Shown here piece after piece: positions 23,722 through 32,519 of a stretch of 53,396 bases of DNA. Position 1 is the first letter of the stretch; each line of letters begins with the position of its first letter. Under the pieces are notes generated by a model. That model saw only the letters and a program-made list of their open reading frames with translations. It was not told the DNA's origin and made no database searches. Source of the stretch: an uncultured Alphaproteobacteria bacterium (GTDB lineage: Bacteria; Pseudomonadota; Alphaproteobacteria; HIMB59); assembly GCA_902530745.1 (NCBI GenBank), contig CACABO010000003.1, positions 1 through 53,396 on the forward strand. The letters are read 5' to 3'. Made by a program: the position numbers and the translations under genes.

Positions 23722-26696
23722 AATCTATAAATTTAAAAGAAAATCAATTTATTCAGTTTCATCAAAAAATTAGCTTCAAATTCGATGGGGTCAAATATTT
23801 TGGCTACAAAGGCGATACTATAGCCTCAGCTCTATTAAGAAATAATGTTAACCTTGTAGGGAGAAGTTTTAAGTACCATAGGCCAAGAGGAATTTATACT
23901 TGTGGTATAGAAGAACCAAATGCTCTAGTCCAAATAATTAGTGAATATTCCGAACCAAACACAAGAGCAACTATAAAAAAAATTTATGAAGGAATGGAAA
24001 TTGAAAGTCAAAACAGATGGCCTTCTCTTGAAAACGATTTTGGAAGTATCAATAACTTATTTTCTCCAATTTTTACTGCTGGTTTTTACTATAAAACGTT
24101 CATGGGGCCGCATAAGAAATTTTGGAAAAATTTGTATGAACCACTTATTAGAAGAGCCGCTGGATTAGGTAAACCTCCCAAAGATTTCAAAGGCATAAGC
24201 AATCATATCCATCACAATGTCGATATTACAATTATAGGAGGAGGATTAAATGGACTCCTCGCAGCTAAATCTTTCATCAACTCAAATTATGATGTGTTGT
24301 TAATTGACTTTGAGGAACAGCTTGGTGGCATTATAAATAATTCAAACAAAATATCATCAATTGATAACAAAGAGCCTAAAGATTGGTTAAAAGAAACTAT
24401 ACAAGAAATAGAAGACTCTAAGAATATAAAGATTTTAAAAAACACACTTGTTACTACTTATAATTACATTAATCATCTTATAGCCATTGAAGATAGATTT
24501 GTTGGCTCTAAACCGATAGAAGGAAAAGTTAATAGCACTTTACATAAGATACGCACAGGTCACACAATATTATGTAATGGACACATTGAGAGATTTTTAT
24601 CTTTTCAAAATAACGATCTCCCAGGCATAATGCTAAGCTCTTCCTTTGAAAAATATATGTGCCGATATGGACTAGCACCTTCTAAAGAACCTGTTATTTT
24701 CAGTAATAATTCGAATTCAAACAGCTTAGTTTATAGTCTTATAAAAGCTGGTTTAAAACCAAAAGCATATATCGACTCACGATCCGGGGAGGAAATTGAG
24801 CCAAATTTGTTTGACTTGATAAGAAAAAATGATGTTCCTCTTTACACAAATTCACAAATAAAAGGAGCATTTGGAAACAAAAAAATTGAAAAAATTCTTG
24901 TTGAGGATAGTTCTGGTGCCTTGAATGAAATTAAATGTGACTGCTTATGTTTGTCAGGTGGAATAAATTCAGATGTTCACTTGTTTACTCAATCAAAAGG
25001 TTTATTAGATTGGGATGAGAAAGATTTAACTTACAAACCATCAAAACCTTTTCAACCTACCATAACTCTTGGTTCTGCTTCAGGACAATTTAATTTTGAT
25101 AATTTAAATTCTGATATAAATGAAAAATTGAAAACTTTTAAAGTCAAAAAATTAGACGTTAAACTCGAATTAAATACAAATGCTAAGTATAACATTGAAA
25201 AATTGTGGGAGGTCTCTCCGCAAAAGAAATCATTATGGGCTAAATCATTTATTGACTTACAAAATGATGTAACAACTAAAGATATCCGTCAAGCAATAAC
25301 AGAGGGTTTTGATAGAATTGAACATTTAAAAAGATATACAACAAATAGTATGGGAACCGATCAAGGTAAAATTAGTAGTATTAACGCACTGGGAATAGTT
25401 TCTGATCTTCTGGATAAAAAAGTAAATGAAGTTGGCACAACTATTTATCGACCACCCTATGCTCCTTTAAGTTTTTCTGCAATAGCTGGCAGAAATTGCT
25501 ATGAGTTTTATGACCCAGAGAGAAAATCACCAATACATAATTGGCACTTAAAAAATGGTGCAATTTTTGAGGATGTCGGGCAATGGAAAAGGCCATGGTA
25601 TTTTCAAATTAATAAAGATGAGTCGATGCATGATGCTGTTCAACGAGAGAGCAAAAATGTAAGAGAAAACGCAGGTATTTTAGATGGGAGCACATTAGGA
25701 AAAATTGAGATCAAAGGTGAGGATGCGTTGGAATTTATGAATTTAATTTACACAAACAGTTTTACTAAGATGAAACAAGGTTCTGCAAGATATGCTCTTA
25801 TGTTGGGGGAAGATGGAATGGTAAAAGATGACGGGATAATTTGTAAAATTTCTGATCAGCATTTTATTGCCACTACAACTACTGGAGGTGCTGCTACTGT
25901 TTTAGGTTGCATGGAGGAATATGCTCAAACCGAGTGGCCAAATTTAAAAGTTTTTATGAACTCGATTACAGAGCAATATGCAACTTTCAACATCAGTGGA
26001 CCAAAAACCAGAGAAATTATGAAAAAAGCCTTTCCAAATATCAATTTTAGCAATGAGGAGTTTCCATTTATGACTTTCCAATTTCATGAATTTAATGGTG
26101 TTCCAATACGAATTCTAAGAGCAAGCTTTACTGGGGAGTTAGGTTACGAAATATATATTCCGTCAAATAGTGCCCCTAAAATTTGGGATAACATTCAAAG
26201 TGTTGGAAAAGAATTTGGTCTTGCTCCCTACGGCACGGAGGCAATGCATCTTTTAAGGGCAGAAAAGGGTTACATTATTGTTGGACAAGACACAGATGGT
26301 TCTATAACGCCAATAGATTTAGGACTTAGCTGGATGATTGGTAAATCAAAAAAAGATTTTTTAGGTAAAAGATCACTTACTCGGTCTGATACTATAAGAG
26401 AAGATAGAAAACAACTTGTTGGTATTATTCCCTCGAATAAAACCGATAAACTAGAGGAAGGACAACATATCATTCTTGATAAAGAAATTAAGTCTCCTGT
26501 TCCAATGCTTGGTCATATTACATCTTGTTATTATAGTCCTACATTAGGTCATGATTTTGCATTAGCTGTTATCAAAAATGGCCACTCTATGATTGGAACA
26601 AAAGCTTACGCTTCTACATCAAGTATGGGCACAACTGGTGTGGATATAGTTAAACCAGTTTTTTATGATGAAGGTAATAAAAGGTTAGTTTCATGA
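23718..26696 (+). CDS. soxA: Sarcosine oxidase, alpha subunit
   Basis: 992 residues, full length. Domains in order: an N-terminal 2Fe-2S-ferredoxin-like fold without its cluster (GDTIASALLRNNV, GRSFKYHRPRGIYTCGIEEP, about 35-80); an NAD-binding dinucleotide fold (DITIIGGGLNGLLAAKSF, about 169-186) with a second half to about 460; and a C-terminal GcvT/aminomethyltransferase-like folate domain from about 600 (HDAVQRESKNVRENAGILDG, SFTGELGYEIYIPS, EKGYIIVGQDTDG). The folate domain traps the methyl group as 5,10-methylene-THF. Overlaps soxD and soxG by 4 nt each. Confidence 0.95.
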   Translation: MKSINLKENQFIQFHQKISFKFDGVKYFGYKGDTIASALLRNNVNLVGRSFKYHRPRGIYTCGIEEPNALVQIISEYSEPNTRATIKKIYEGMEIESQNRWPSLENDFGSINNLFSPIFTAGFYYKTFMGPHKKFWKNLYEPLIRRAAGLGKPPKDFKGISNHIHHNVDITIIGGGLNGLLAAKSFINSNYDVLLIDFEEQLGGIINNSNKISSIDNKEPKDWLKETIQEIEDSKNIKILKNTLVTTYNYINHLIAIEDRFVGSKPIEGKVNSTLHKIRTGHTILCNGHIERFLSFQNNDLPGIMLSSSFEKYMCRYGLAPSKEPVIFSNNSNSNSLVYSLIKAGLKPKAYIDSRSGEEIEPNLFDLIRKNDVPLYTNSQIKGAFGNKKIEKILVEDSSGALNEIKCDCLCLSGGINSDVHLFTQSKGLLDWDEKDLTYKPSKPFQPTITLGSASGQFNFDNLNSDINEKLKTFKVKKLDVKLELNTNAKYNIEKLWEVSPQKKSLWAKSFIDLQNDVTTKDIRQAITEGFDRIEHLKRYTTNSMGTDQGKISSINALGIVSDLLDKKVNEVGTTIYRPPYAPLSFSAIAGRNCYEFYDPERKSPIHNWHLKNGAIFEDVGQWKRPWYFQINKDESMHDAVQRESKNVRENAGILDGSTLGKIEIKGEDALEFMNLIYTNSFTKMKQGSARYALMLGEDGMVKDDGIICKISDQHFIATTTTGGAATVLGCMEEYAQTEWPNLKVFMNSITEQYATFNISGPKTREIMKKAFPNINFSNEEFPFMTFQFHEFNGVPIRILRASFTGELGYEIYIPSNSAPKIWDNIQSVGKEFGLAPYGTEAMHLLRAEKGYIIVGQDTDGSITPIDLGLSWMIGKSKKDFLGKRSLTRSDTIREDRKQLVGIIPSNKTDKLEEGQHIILDKEIKSPVPMLGHITSCYYSPTLGHDFALAVIKNGHSMIGTKAYASTSSMGTTGVDIVKPVFYDEGNKRLVS

Positions 26697-27214
26697 CTGA
26701 AGTAATCCGATCTGATGGTATTGAAATAAAAAAAAAAGTTATTCAACAGATTCTGTTAAGAGGATCTGGTGACTCAAAATTTAATAATCACATAAATAAA
26801 TCTTTAAAACTTTTACCACCATCAGATAATTTAAGGATAATTTCAAATGATAATTATACTTTAGCAAAAATGTCTTTTGATCAATGGAATTTGATATTTG
26901 AAAAAGAAATTGAAAATAATAAACTCAACAAAATCTTAGCTGACCTAAATAAATCACCCTTAATATTGGCGACAAATATTTCTGACTCACAAGTATTTTT
27001 TGAAATTCAGGGTAAAAATAGTTTTGATATATTAAATAAATTAACGCATTTTGACTTTAGAGAAAAATCCTTTAAAAAATCCACTGCTGCACAAACATTA
27101 TTAGCTAGAGTAGACTGTTCTATTTTTAATCTTGATCTAAAATTGTTACTTAGTTGTAATCGATCATTTGCTGACTATCTTGAGGATCGTCTTATTGACG
27201 CGGTTAACTATTAG
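26693..27214 (+). CDS. soxG: Sarcosine oxidase, gamma subunit
   Basis: 173 residues. The gamma subunit is poorly conserved; recognition comes from size, position directly after soxA (ATGA overlap) and a GcvT-like fold feel: SPLILATNISDSQVFFEIQG, then ILNKLTHFDFREKSF and TAAQTLLARVDCSIF, which match the DL...F and R segment typical of SoxG. It completes the heterotetramer. A 58-bp gap follows, with a TTGACA at 27228 but no convincing -10 box. Confidence 0.85.
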   Translation: MTEVIRSDGIEIKKKVIQQILLRGSGDSKFNNHINKSLKLLPPSDNLRIISNDNYTLAKMSFDQWNLIFEKEIENNKLNKILADLNKSPLILATNISDSQVFFEIQGKNSFDILNKLTHFDFREKSFKKSTAAQTLLARVDCSIFNLDLKLLLSCNRSFADYLEDRLIDAVNY

Positions 27215-27272
27215 GTTTTTTTTCATATTGACATCAAATTTTGGAACTGATTAGGTATTTTTAGAGGAATAA

Positions 27273-29747
27273 ATGGCAAGAAAATCAAGAATAATTATCG
27301 TTGGCAGTGGTATTGTTGGAGCGAGCACCGCCTATCATTTAGCTCAATTGGGTTGGAAAGATATGGTCATACTCGATCAAGGGCCATTGTTTGAAACTGG
27401 AGGCTCTACGAGTCATGCACCAGGAGGTGTGTTTCAAACTAATCCTTCACGAATGATGTGTAAATTTGCGCAGTACACAGTTGACTTACTTAGATCCTTA
27501 TCATACGAGGGAAAACCTTGTTTTCATACTGTTGGAGGAATTGAAGTATCGAAGACAAAAGAAAGACATCAAGACCTGTATCGAAAACTAGGTATAGCTC
27601 ACAGTTATGGATTAACTGATGCAAAAATAATTACTCCAGATGAAGTTTTAAAAATGAGCCCCTATATTGATCCAGAAAAAATTCAAGGAGGATATTATGT
27701 TCCAACTGATGGTTTAGCAGCACCTGTAAGGGCAGTTAGAGCAATGGCAAAATATGTGACTGATTTAAAAGCAGGGGAATTCTTTGGTGACACAGCAGTT
27801 AATGGTTTTAAAATTCAGAATAATCAAATTCGCGGTGTACAAACATCTAAGGGTGATTATGAAGCCGATATTGTACTTGTCTCAACTGGTATCTGGGCTC
27901 CAAAAATGGGAAGACTTGCGAACATATCATTGCCTCTAGTTCCCTGCGAACATCAAATGGTGTGGTTAGAACCGTTTGAAGAATTGAAAGAATTTAAAGC
28001 TGATCACAAAGAAGCTTTGGTTGAACACGCATTGATGCGTCACCAAGATTACAGTCTCTATTTCAGACAATGGAATGATACTTATGTTATTGGGAATTAT
28101 CGACATGAACCAAGAATTTTAGAGTCAGAAGAATTAAAGAAACCTGAAGATGCTGAAGAAATGCCCTCTTTGGTGGACTTTAGACCTGATGATTTTGAAG
28201 GTGCACATAAAGAGTCGAATTGGTTGTTCCCAAGATTTTCAGAAAAAAAACTTACAAAAAAAATTAATGGAATTTTTTCATTTACAACAGATGGTAACCC
28301 TTTAATGGGCGAGACAAGTGTAAAAGGTTTGTGGACCGCTAATGCTGTATGGATAACACATGCGGGTGGTGTTGGAAAAGCTATGGCAGAATGGATAGTG
28401 AATGGTGAGCCTGAACTTGATGTTCGTCAAGGAGATATCAATCGTTTTCATCAACATCATCATGTCAGGAAATATCTAAGGTCAAGAGGTAAGCAGAATT
28501 ATAAAGAGGTATATGATATTATTCACCCGCTTCAACAAATGGAGCAGCCAAGACCACTCAGAAGAAGTCCATTTTATGCAAGGTTAGAAGGACAAAAAGC
28601 ACATTTCTTTGAGACTATGGGCTGGGAAAGACCTCAATGGTATGAGTCAAATGCTGAATTAATGAAAGGTAAAAACTTTCCAAATAGGACAGGCTGGGCT
28701 GCAAAATATTGGTCACCAATTCAAGCAGCTGAACATCTTGTAACAAGACAAACGGGTGCCCTGTTTGATATTACAGGATTTGTGAAAATTGAAGTAAGTG
28801 GAAAAGGTGCTCTAAAATTATTACAGAAAGTTTGCACAAATAATATTGATGTTGCCGTAGGTAAAGTTGTTTATAGCGTAATTTCTAATATGTATGGTGG
28901 TATAAAGAGTGATCTAACTATTAGTAGACTTGAGGAAAATAAATTTTGGGTCTTGGCAGGAGCTGGGAATGGAATGATTGATATTAGTTGGCTTCGAGCA
29001 AATGCTCCTGATGACGGAAGTGTTCAGATCATAGATTGGACATCTGCTTTTGCAGGTATCGGATTATGGGGGCCAAATTCAAGATCTGTTCTTGAAAAAC
29101 TGTGTGATGATGATGATGTATCTAACGAAGGTTTTCCATTTTTCCATATTAAAAAGATTTCAATCAGTAACATTCCTTGTGTTGCTGTAAGAATATCTTA
29201 TATAGGTGAATTAGGTTGGGAAATATACACACCTACTGAGTATGGGCTATCATTATGGGATGAACTTCGAGAAACCTCAAGAGAGTTCAACATGATTTGC
29301 TCAGGTGCTGGTGCTTTTGAGTCACTCAGATTGGAGAAAGGCTATAGATCACTGGGTACAGATATTCATACTAATTACAACCCTTATGAGTCAGGCTTAG
29401 GCTTTACAGTAAAGCTTAAAAAAGATGATGGGTTTATCGGTAAGAATGCACTTCAAAAAATAAAAGAAAAACCAATTGAAAAGAGACTTACTTGTATGAT
29501 TATTGATGACCCTGAAGGAATGGCCTTGGGCACAGAACCAATTTATTCAAATGGTAAAGCTGTAGGGTATGTTACAAGTACAAATTATGGCTATTTTGTA
29601 GATAAACACATTGTTTATGGATATTTACCAACAGAATTGTCAGAAAAAGGAAATAAGTTAGAGGTCGAGTACTTTGGCAAAAGGTATCCATTAACAGTTA
29701 CAGAGGAACCTTTGCTCGACCCAGAAAATCGTAGATTAAAGTCTTAA
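27273..29747 (+). CDS. FAD/GcvT-fusion dehydrogenase, dimethylglycine/sarcosine dehydrogenase-like
   Basis: 824 residues. The N-terminal FAD domain has IIIVGSGIVGASTAYHLAQL (7-26) and GGSTSHAPGG (43-52); His48 matches the histidine that carries covalent FAD in dimethylglycine and sarcosine dehydrogenases. From about residue 430 a GcvT-type folate domain follows (GALFDITGFVKIEVSG, ISYIGELGWEIYTP, LRLEKGYRSLGTDI). It should oxidise an N-methyl group and pass the carbon to THF. Being next to soxBDAG, the most economical reading is dimethylglycine to sarcosine, then sarcosine to glycine by Sox. The start has a GAGGAAT ribosome site. The true amine substrate may differ. Confidence 0.88.
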   Translation: MARKSRIIIVGSGIVGASTAYHLAQLGWKDMVILDQGPLFETGGSTSHAPGGVFQTNPSRMMCKFAQYTVDLLRSLSYEGKPCFHTVGGIEVSKTKERHQDLYRKLGIAHSYGLTDAKIITPDEVLKMSPYIDPEKIQGGYYVPTDGLAAPVRAVRAMAKYVTDLKAGEFFGDTAVNGFKIQNNQIRGVQTSKGDYEADIVLVSTGIWAPKMGRLANISLPLVPCEHQMVWLEPFEELKEFKADHKEALVEHALMRHQDYSLYFRQWNDTYVIGNYRHEPRILESEELKKPEDAEEMPSLVDFRPDDFEGAHKESNWLFPRFSEKKLTKKINGIFSFTTDGNPLMGETSVKGLWTANAVWITHAGGVGKAMAEWIVNGEPELDVRQGDINRFHQHHHVRKYLRSRGKQNYKEVYDIIHPLQQMEQPRPLRRSPFYARLEGQKAHFFETMGWERPQWYESNAELMKGKNFPNRTGWAAKYWSPIQAAEHLVTRQTGALFDITGFVKIEVSGKGALKLLQKVCTNNIDVAVGKVVYSVISNMYGGIKSDLTISRLEENKFWVLAGAGNGMIDISWLRANAPDDGSVQIIDWTSAFAGIGLWGPNSRSVLEKLCDDDDVSNEGFPFFHIKKISISNIPCVAVRISYIGELGWEIYTPTEYGLSLWDELRETSREFNMICSGAGAFESLRLEKGYRSLGTDIHTNYNPYESGLGFTVKLKKDDGFIGKNALQKIKEKPIEKRLTCMIIDDPEGMALGTEPIYSNGKAVGYVTSTNYGYFVDKHIVYGYLPTELSEKGNKLEVEYFGKRYPLTVTEEPLLDPENRRLKS

Positions 29748-29765
29748 CTATTATATTTTAAAAAT

Positions 29766-30647
29766 ATGATCAAAGAAAATATCGTTTCTTTAGTAGATGG
29801 CTTTACCATAGAGTTAAACCCAAAAGTAAGACACAAACTAAAGTCTATCCCTCTAGATAAAAAAAATAATGTCTACATAACATATTTACCTGATGCTACG
29901 GAAAACGATATCTTAGAAACTGTTGATTTTGTATCTAAACAAGAATTAACTCCTATTACTCATTTGCCTGCAAGGACAATGAGAGATTTAGATCATGTTT
30001 CAGACTTCCTAAAAGAACTAAGAAATAGAACAGATAGCAAAAAAATTCTTGTTATAGGTGGTGGTGGTAATCAGAATGGATCAGTATCATCCTCGCTGGA
30101 AATACTAGAGTCTGGTTTATTAAAGGATAATGAATTTGAAGAGATAGGAATAGCTGGACACCCAGAAGGTTCACCTGATATTGATCAAAATACTGTCAAC
30201 GAATTTTTAGATAAAAAATATGAATTATCAAAGAATAAAAATTTAAGTTTAGAACTTGTTACTCAATTTTTTTTTAATGCCGAACCATTTATTAAATGGT
30301 GCAAATTTTTAGATAATTCAAATATAAAATTACCCGTCAGAGTAGGCTTTCCAGGCCCAGCGTCTTTTAAAACACTTCTTAATTTTGGGATAATGAGTGG
30401 TGTTGGAAATTCATTAAGTTTTCTTAAAAAGAACTCGTCTAAAGTAACTGACCTTCTAACAAAAACTTCAAACGATGAAATGTTTATTGAGTTAGCAAAT
30501 TTCTCTGAAGAACAAAGTTCATTTAAAAATTTTCACTGCTTTCCTTTTGGTGGCTTCGAGAAGACCTGTCATTGGTTAAATGCTCTTCAAAATGGTGATT
30601 TTACTATGAAAAATGACAAAATAGTCCTCCACAACAAAATCTTTTAA
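29766..30647 (+). CDS. Methylenetetrahydrofolate reductase-like protein (MetF family)
   Basis: 293 residues of the MTHFR TIM-barrel family: YITYLPDATENDILETVDFV, PITHLPARTMRDLDHVSDFL, LVIGGGGNQNGS, EIGIAGHPEGSPDI and a C-terminal CFPFGGFEKTCHWLNAL. The HPEGSPD motif corresponds to the FAD/folate site of MetF. It lies 18 nt after the dehydrogenase gene. In this context it probably interconverts 5-methyl-THF and 5,10-methylene-THF; methyl-THF made by the DmdA-like protein downstream could be oxidised here. It is not a typical metF beside methionine genes. Confidence 0.8.
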   Translation: MIKENIVSLVDGFTIELNPKVRHKLKSIPLDKKNNVYITYLPDATENDILETVDFVSKQELTPITHLPARTMRDLDHVSDFLKELRNRTDSKKILVIGGGGNQNGSVSSSLEILESGLLKDNEFEEIGIAGHPEGSPDIDQNTVNEFLDKKYELSKNKNLSLELVTQFFFNAEPFIKWCKFLDNSNIKLPVRVGFPGPASFKTLLNFGIMSGVGNSLSFLKKNSSKVTDLLTKTSNDEMFIELANFSEEQSSFKNFHCFPFGGFEKTCHWLNALQNGDFTMKNDKIVLHNKIF

Positions 30648-30727
30648 GTTCAAATTTTTCGATTGCATAGACCTTAAAAAGAAATTAATTTTCAAAAATT
30701 GCTACTGCATTTTTTATAGGAGGATAT

Positions 30728-32032
30728 ATGAAGCTAAAGCAACCAAGTTCAGTGGACCAATCTGATAGAAAAGTCCCATTTAATTTAAGGCAATCAGGAC
30801 CAACACCTCAACAAATGCTTATATCTACTAGAGTTAGAAAAAATCCTTATTGGCATTTATCAGTTGAAGCGGGATGTTGGAGATGCACCGTATACAATAG
30901 AATGTATCATCCTAGAGGTTATGTAAAACCTGAAGATGGTGGTGCAATGGTCGAATATGATGCGTTAGTTAATCACGTAACAATGTGGAATGTAGCAGTT
31001 GAAAGACAAATTCGTGTAAAAGGGCCTGATGCATTAAAATTTACGAATTATGTAATCACAAGAGATGCAACGAGAATTGAAGTTATGAAAGGAAAATATG
31101 TAATCCTTTGTAATGACAAAGGAGGAGTTTTAAATGATCCTATATTACTTAGAATTGCAGAAGATGAATTTTGGTTTTCACTTTCTGACTCCGATATTAT
31201 GTTTTTTCTTCAAGGCGTAAATCATGATAAAAAATTTAATGTAGAAATTGATGAAATAGATGTATCACCTGTTCAAATTCAAGGACCAAAGTCAATCGAT
31301 CTTATGGCAGATTTGGTTGGAGATGCTGTTAGAGATATTCCCTACTATGGCTTAATGGCAGCAAAAGTTGGAGGGAGAGATTGTATTATTTCCCAAACAG
31401 GTTTTACTGGGGAAAAGGGATATGAAATCTACCTAAGAGATGCAACTTTGTATGCAGATGATATGTGGAATGCTGTTTTAGAGGCTGGAAAAAAACACAA
31501 TTTAAAAGTAATTGCACCTGCTCATCATAGAAGAATAGCTGCAGGAATTTTATCTTGGGGTCAGGATCTTGATGCTGAAACTTATCCATTTCAATGCAAC
31601 CTTGGCTATCAGGTCCCAAGAAAAAAACAAGCTGACTATATTGGTAAAGAAGCTCTAGAGGCAATGAGAACAAAAATTGAGGCAGGTGAGAAACCATATA
31701 GCAACCAACTAGTTGGATTTAGATTAGGTGGTAAACCCATTGATGAATATGCTCCAGACTTTTGGCTTATATCTGAAGATGGATCTACACCAATAGGGTA
31801 TCTAACATCACCTTGGTATTCCCCTGAATTGGGAACAAATATCGCAATGGGATATGTACCTTATGAGAAAAAAGACTTAGGTAATAAATTTAAATTTCAT
31901 CTACCTGATGAGTATTGTGAAACTCCAGGGTCGCCTGTAGACGGTGAAATAGTTGAAATACCTTTTAGACCGTCAGTAAATCCTAATGCACGAGAAATTG
32001 CAAAGGATGATGGAAGAGATACGGCATATTAA
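30728..32032 (+). CDS. DmdA-like GcvT-family tetrahydrofolate-dependent demethylase
   Basis: 434 residues with a folate-binding GcvT fold. The DmdA-like stretch is evident: MWNVAVERQIRVKGPDALKF (about 81-100), CNDKGGVLNDPILLRIAEDE, FWFSLSDSDIMFFLQGV, VSPVQIQGPKS, TGFTGEKGYEIYL and LGYVP-type ends. DmdA moves a methyl group from dimethylsulfoniopropionate to THF. This protein has an N-terminal extension of about 40 residues compared with SAR11 DmdA, so it may be a paralogue that demethylates another compound, for example a methylated amine. The start has a strong TAGGAGGATAT site. The operon ends with the terminator at 32042. Confidence 0.75.
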   Translation: MKLKQPSSVDQSDRKVPFNLRQSGPTPQQMLISTRVRKNPYWHLSVEAGCWRCTVYNRMYHPRGYVKPEDGGAMVEYDALVNHVTMWNVAVERQIRVKGPDALKFTNYVITRDATRIEVMKGKYVILCNDKGGVLNDPILLRIAEDEFWFSLSDSDIMFFLQGVNHDKKFNVEIDEIDVSPVQIQGPKSIDLMADLVGDAVRDIPYYGLMAAKVGGRDCIISQTGFTGEKGYEIYLRDATLYADDMWNAVLEAGKKHNLKVIAPAHHRRIAAGILSWGQDLDAETYPFQCNLGYQVPRKKQADYIGKEALEAMRTKIEAGEKPYSNQLVGFRLGGKPIDEYAPDFWLISEDGSTPIGYLTSPWYSPELGTNIAMGYVPYEKKDLGNKFKFHLPDEYCETPGSPVDGEIVEIPFRPSVNPNAREIAKDDGRDTAY

Positions 32033-32041
32033 TTTTATTTT

Positions 32042-32076
32042 AAAAAGCCTAGATAAATAAGTATTTAGGCTTTTTT
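32042..32076 (+). terminator. Intrinsic terminator of the demethylation operon
   Basis: AAAAAGCCTAGATA pairs with TATTTAGGCTTTTT over 14 bp, with one G-U pair, around a short AATAAG loop, and ends in a run of T (32071-32076). It lies 10 nt after the stop of the DmdA-like gene and is the clearest terminator in the window. Confidence 0.88.
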
Positions 32077-32091
32077 CATTTTAAAATTTCT

Positions 32092-32119
32092 TTGACATAT
32101 CAAAAGTATCTAATGTAAT
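32092..32119 (+). promoter_or_regulatory. Sigma70-type promoter, predicted leaderless transcript
   Basis: A consensus TTGACA (32092-32097) and TGTAAT (32114-32119) are 16 bp apart. The next ATG is at 32128, 8 nt after the -10 box, so the transcript would start within a few bases of the start codon, and there is no Shine-Dalgarno. It follows directly after a terminator and so begins a new transcription unit. Confidence 0.65.
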
Positions 32120-32127
32120 CTTTATAT

Positions 32128-32502
32128 ATGAATATTCCAAAAGTCATAAATTCCCAAAAACTTTACGATTTGTATGAACAAATTTTTGACTATTTTAGTT
32201 TAACTGTTTATGACTTGGAGTCTAAAATTGATACTAATTTAAATATCTCAAATATTAAAAATAAACTTGAAACTTTTTCTGATAAACATTTTAAAAATGC
32301 ACTTAATGATTTCAATCAAGAAGTAAAAAAAATAAAAAATCACATACCAGAAGATTTTTTAAAAATCGAGCAAATCTCCCATGAGATTAAACAGAGTTAT
32401 AATAAGTTTTTAGAACAGAATTTTTTTGATTATGAGTCATTAAATATATTAAAGAATAAATTAAAGAGTAATATTGATAATATTCATAAAATTTACTCTT
32501 AA
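32128..32502 (+). CDS. Small helical protein of unknown function
   Basis: 124 residues, not recognised. The sequence is charged and rich in Lys, Asn, Ile and Leu with a heptad-like pattern, so mostly alpha-helical and possibly coiled-coil; no signal peptide, membrane segment or Cys/His cluster is visible. Size and composition are a little like phasin-type proteins, but no motif supports that. It starts at the ATG 8 nt after a good promoter and is followed 17 nt later by rmuC, so the two are likely cotranscribed. Confidence 0.6.
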   Translation: MNIPKVINSQKLYDLYEQIFDYFSLTVYDLESKIDTNLNISNIKNKLETFSDKHFKNALNDFNQEVKKIKNHIPEDFLKIEQISHEIKQSYNKFLEQNFFDYESLNILKNKLKSNIDNIHKIYS

Positions 32503-32519
32503 ATATTAATTAAATTTAT

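Noticed and set aside
27228-27256. TTGACA at 27228-27233 as promoter of the dehydrogenase gene
   Set aside because: No acceptable -10 box lies 16-18 bp downstream; read-through from soxG is as likely.
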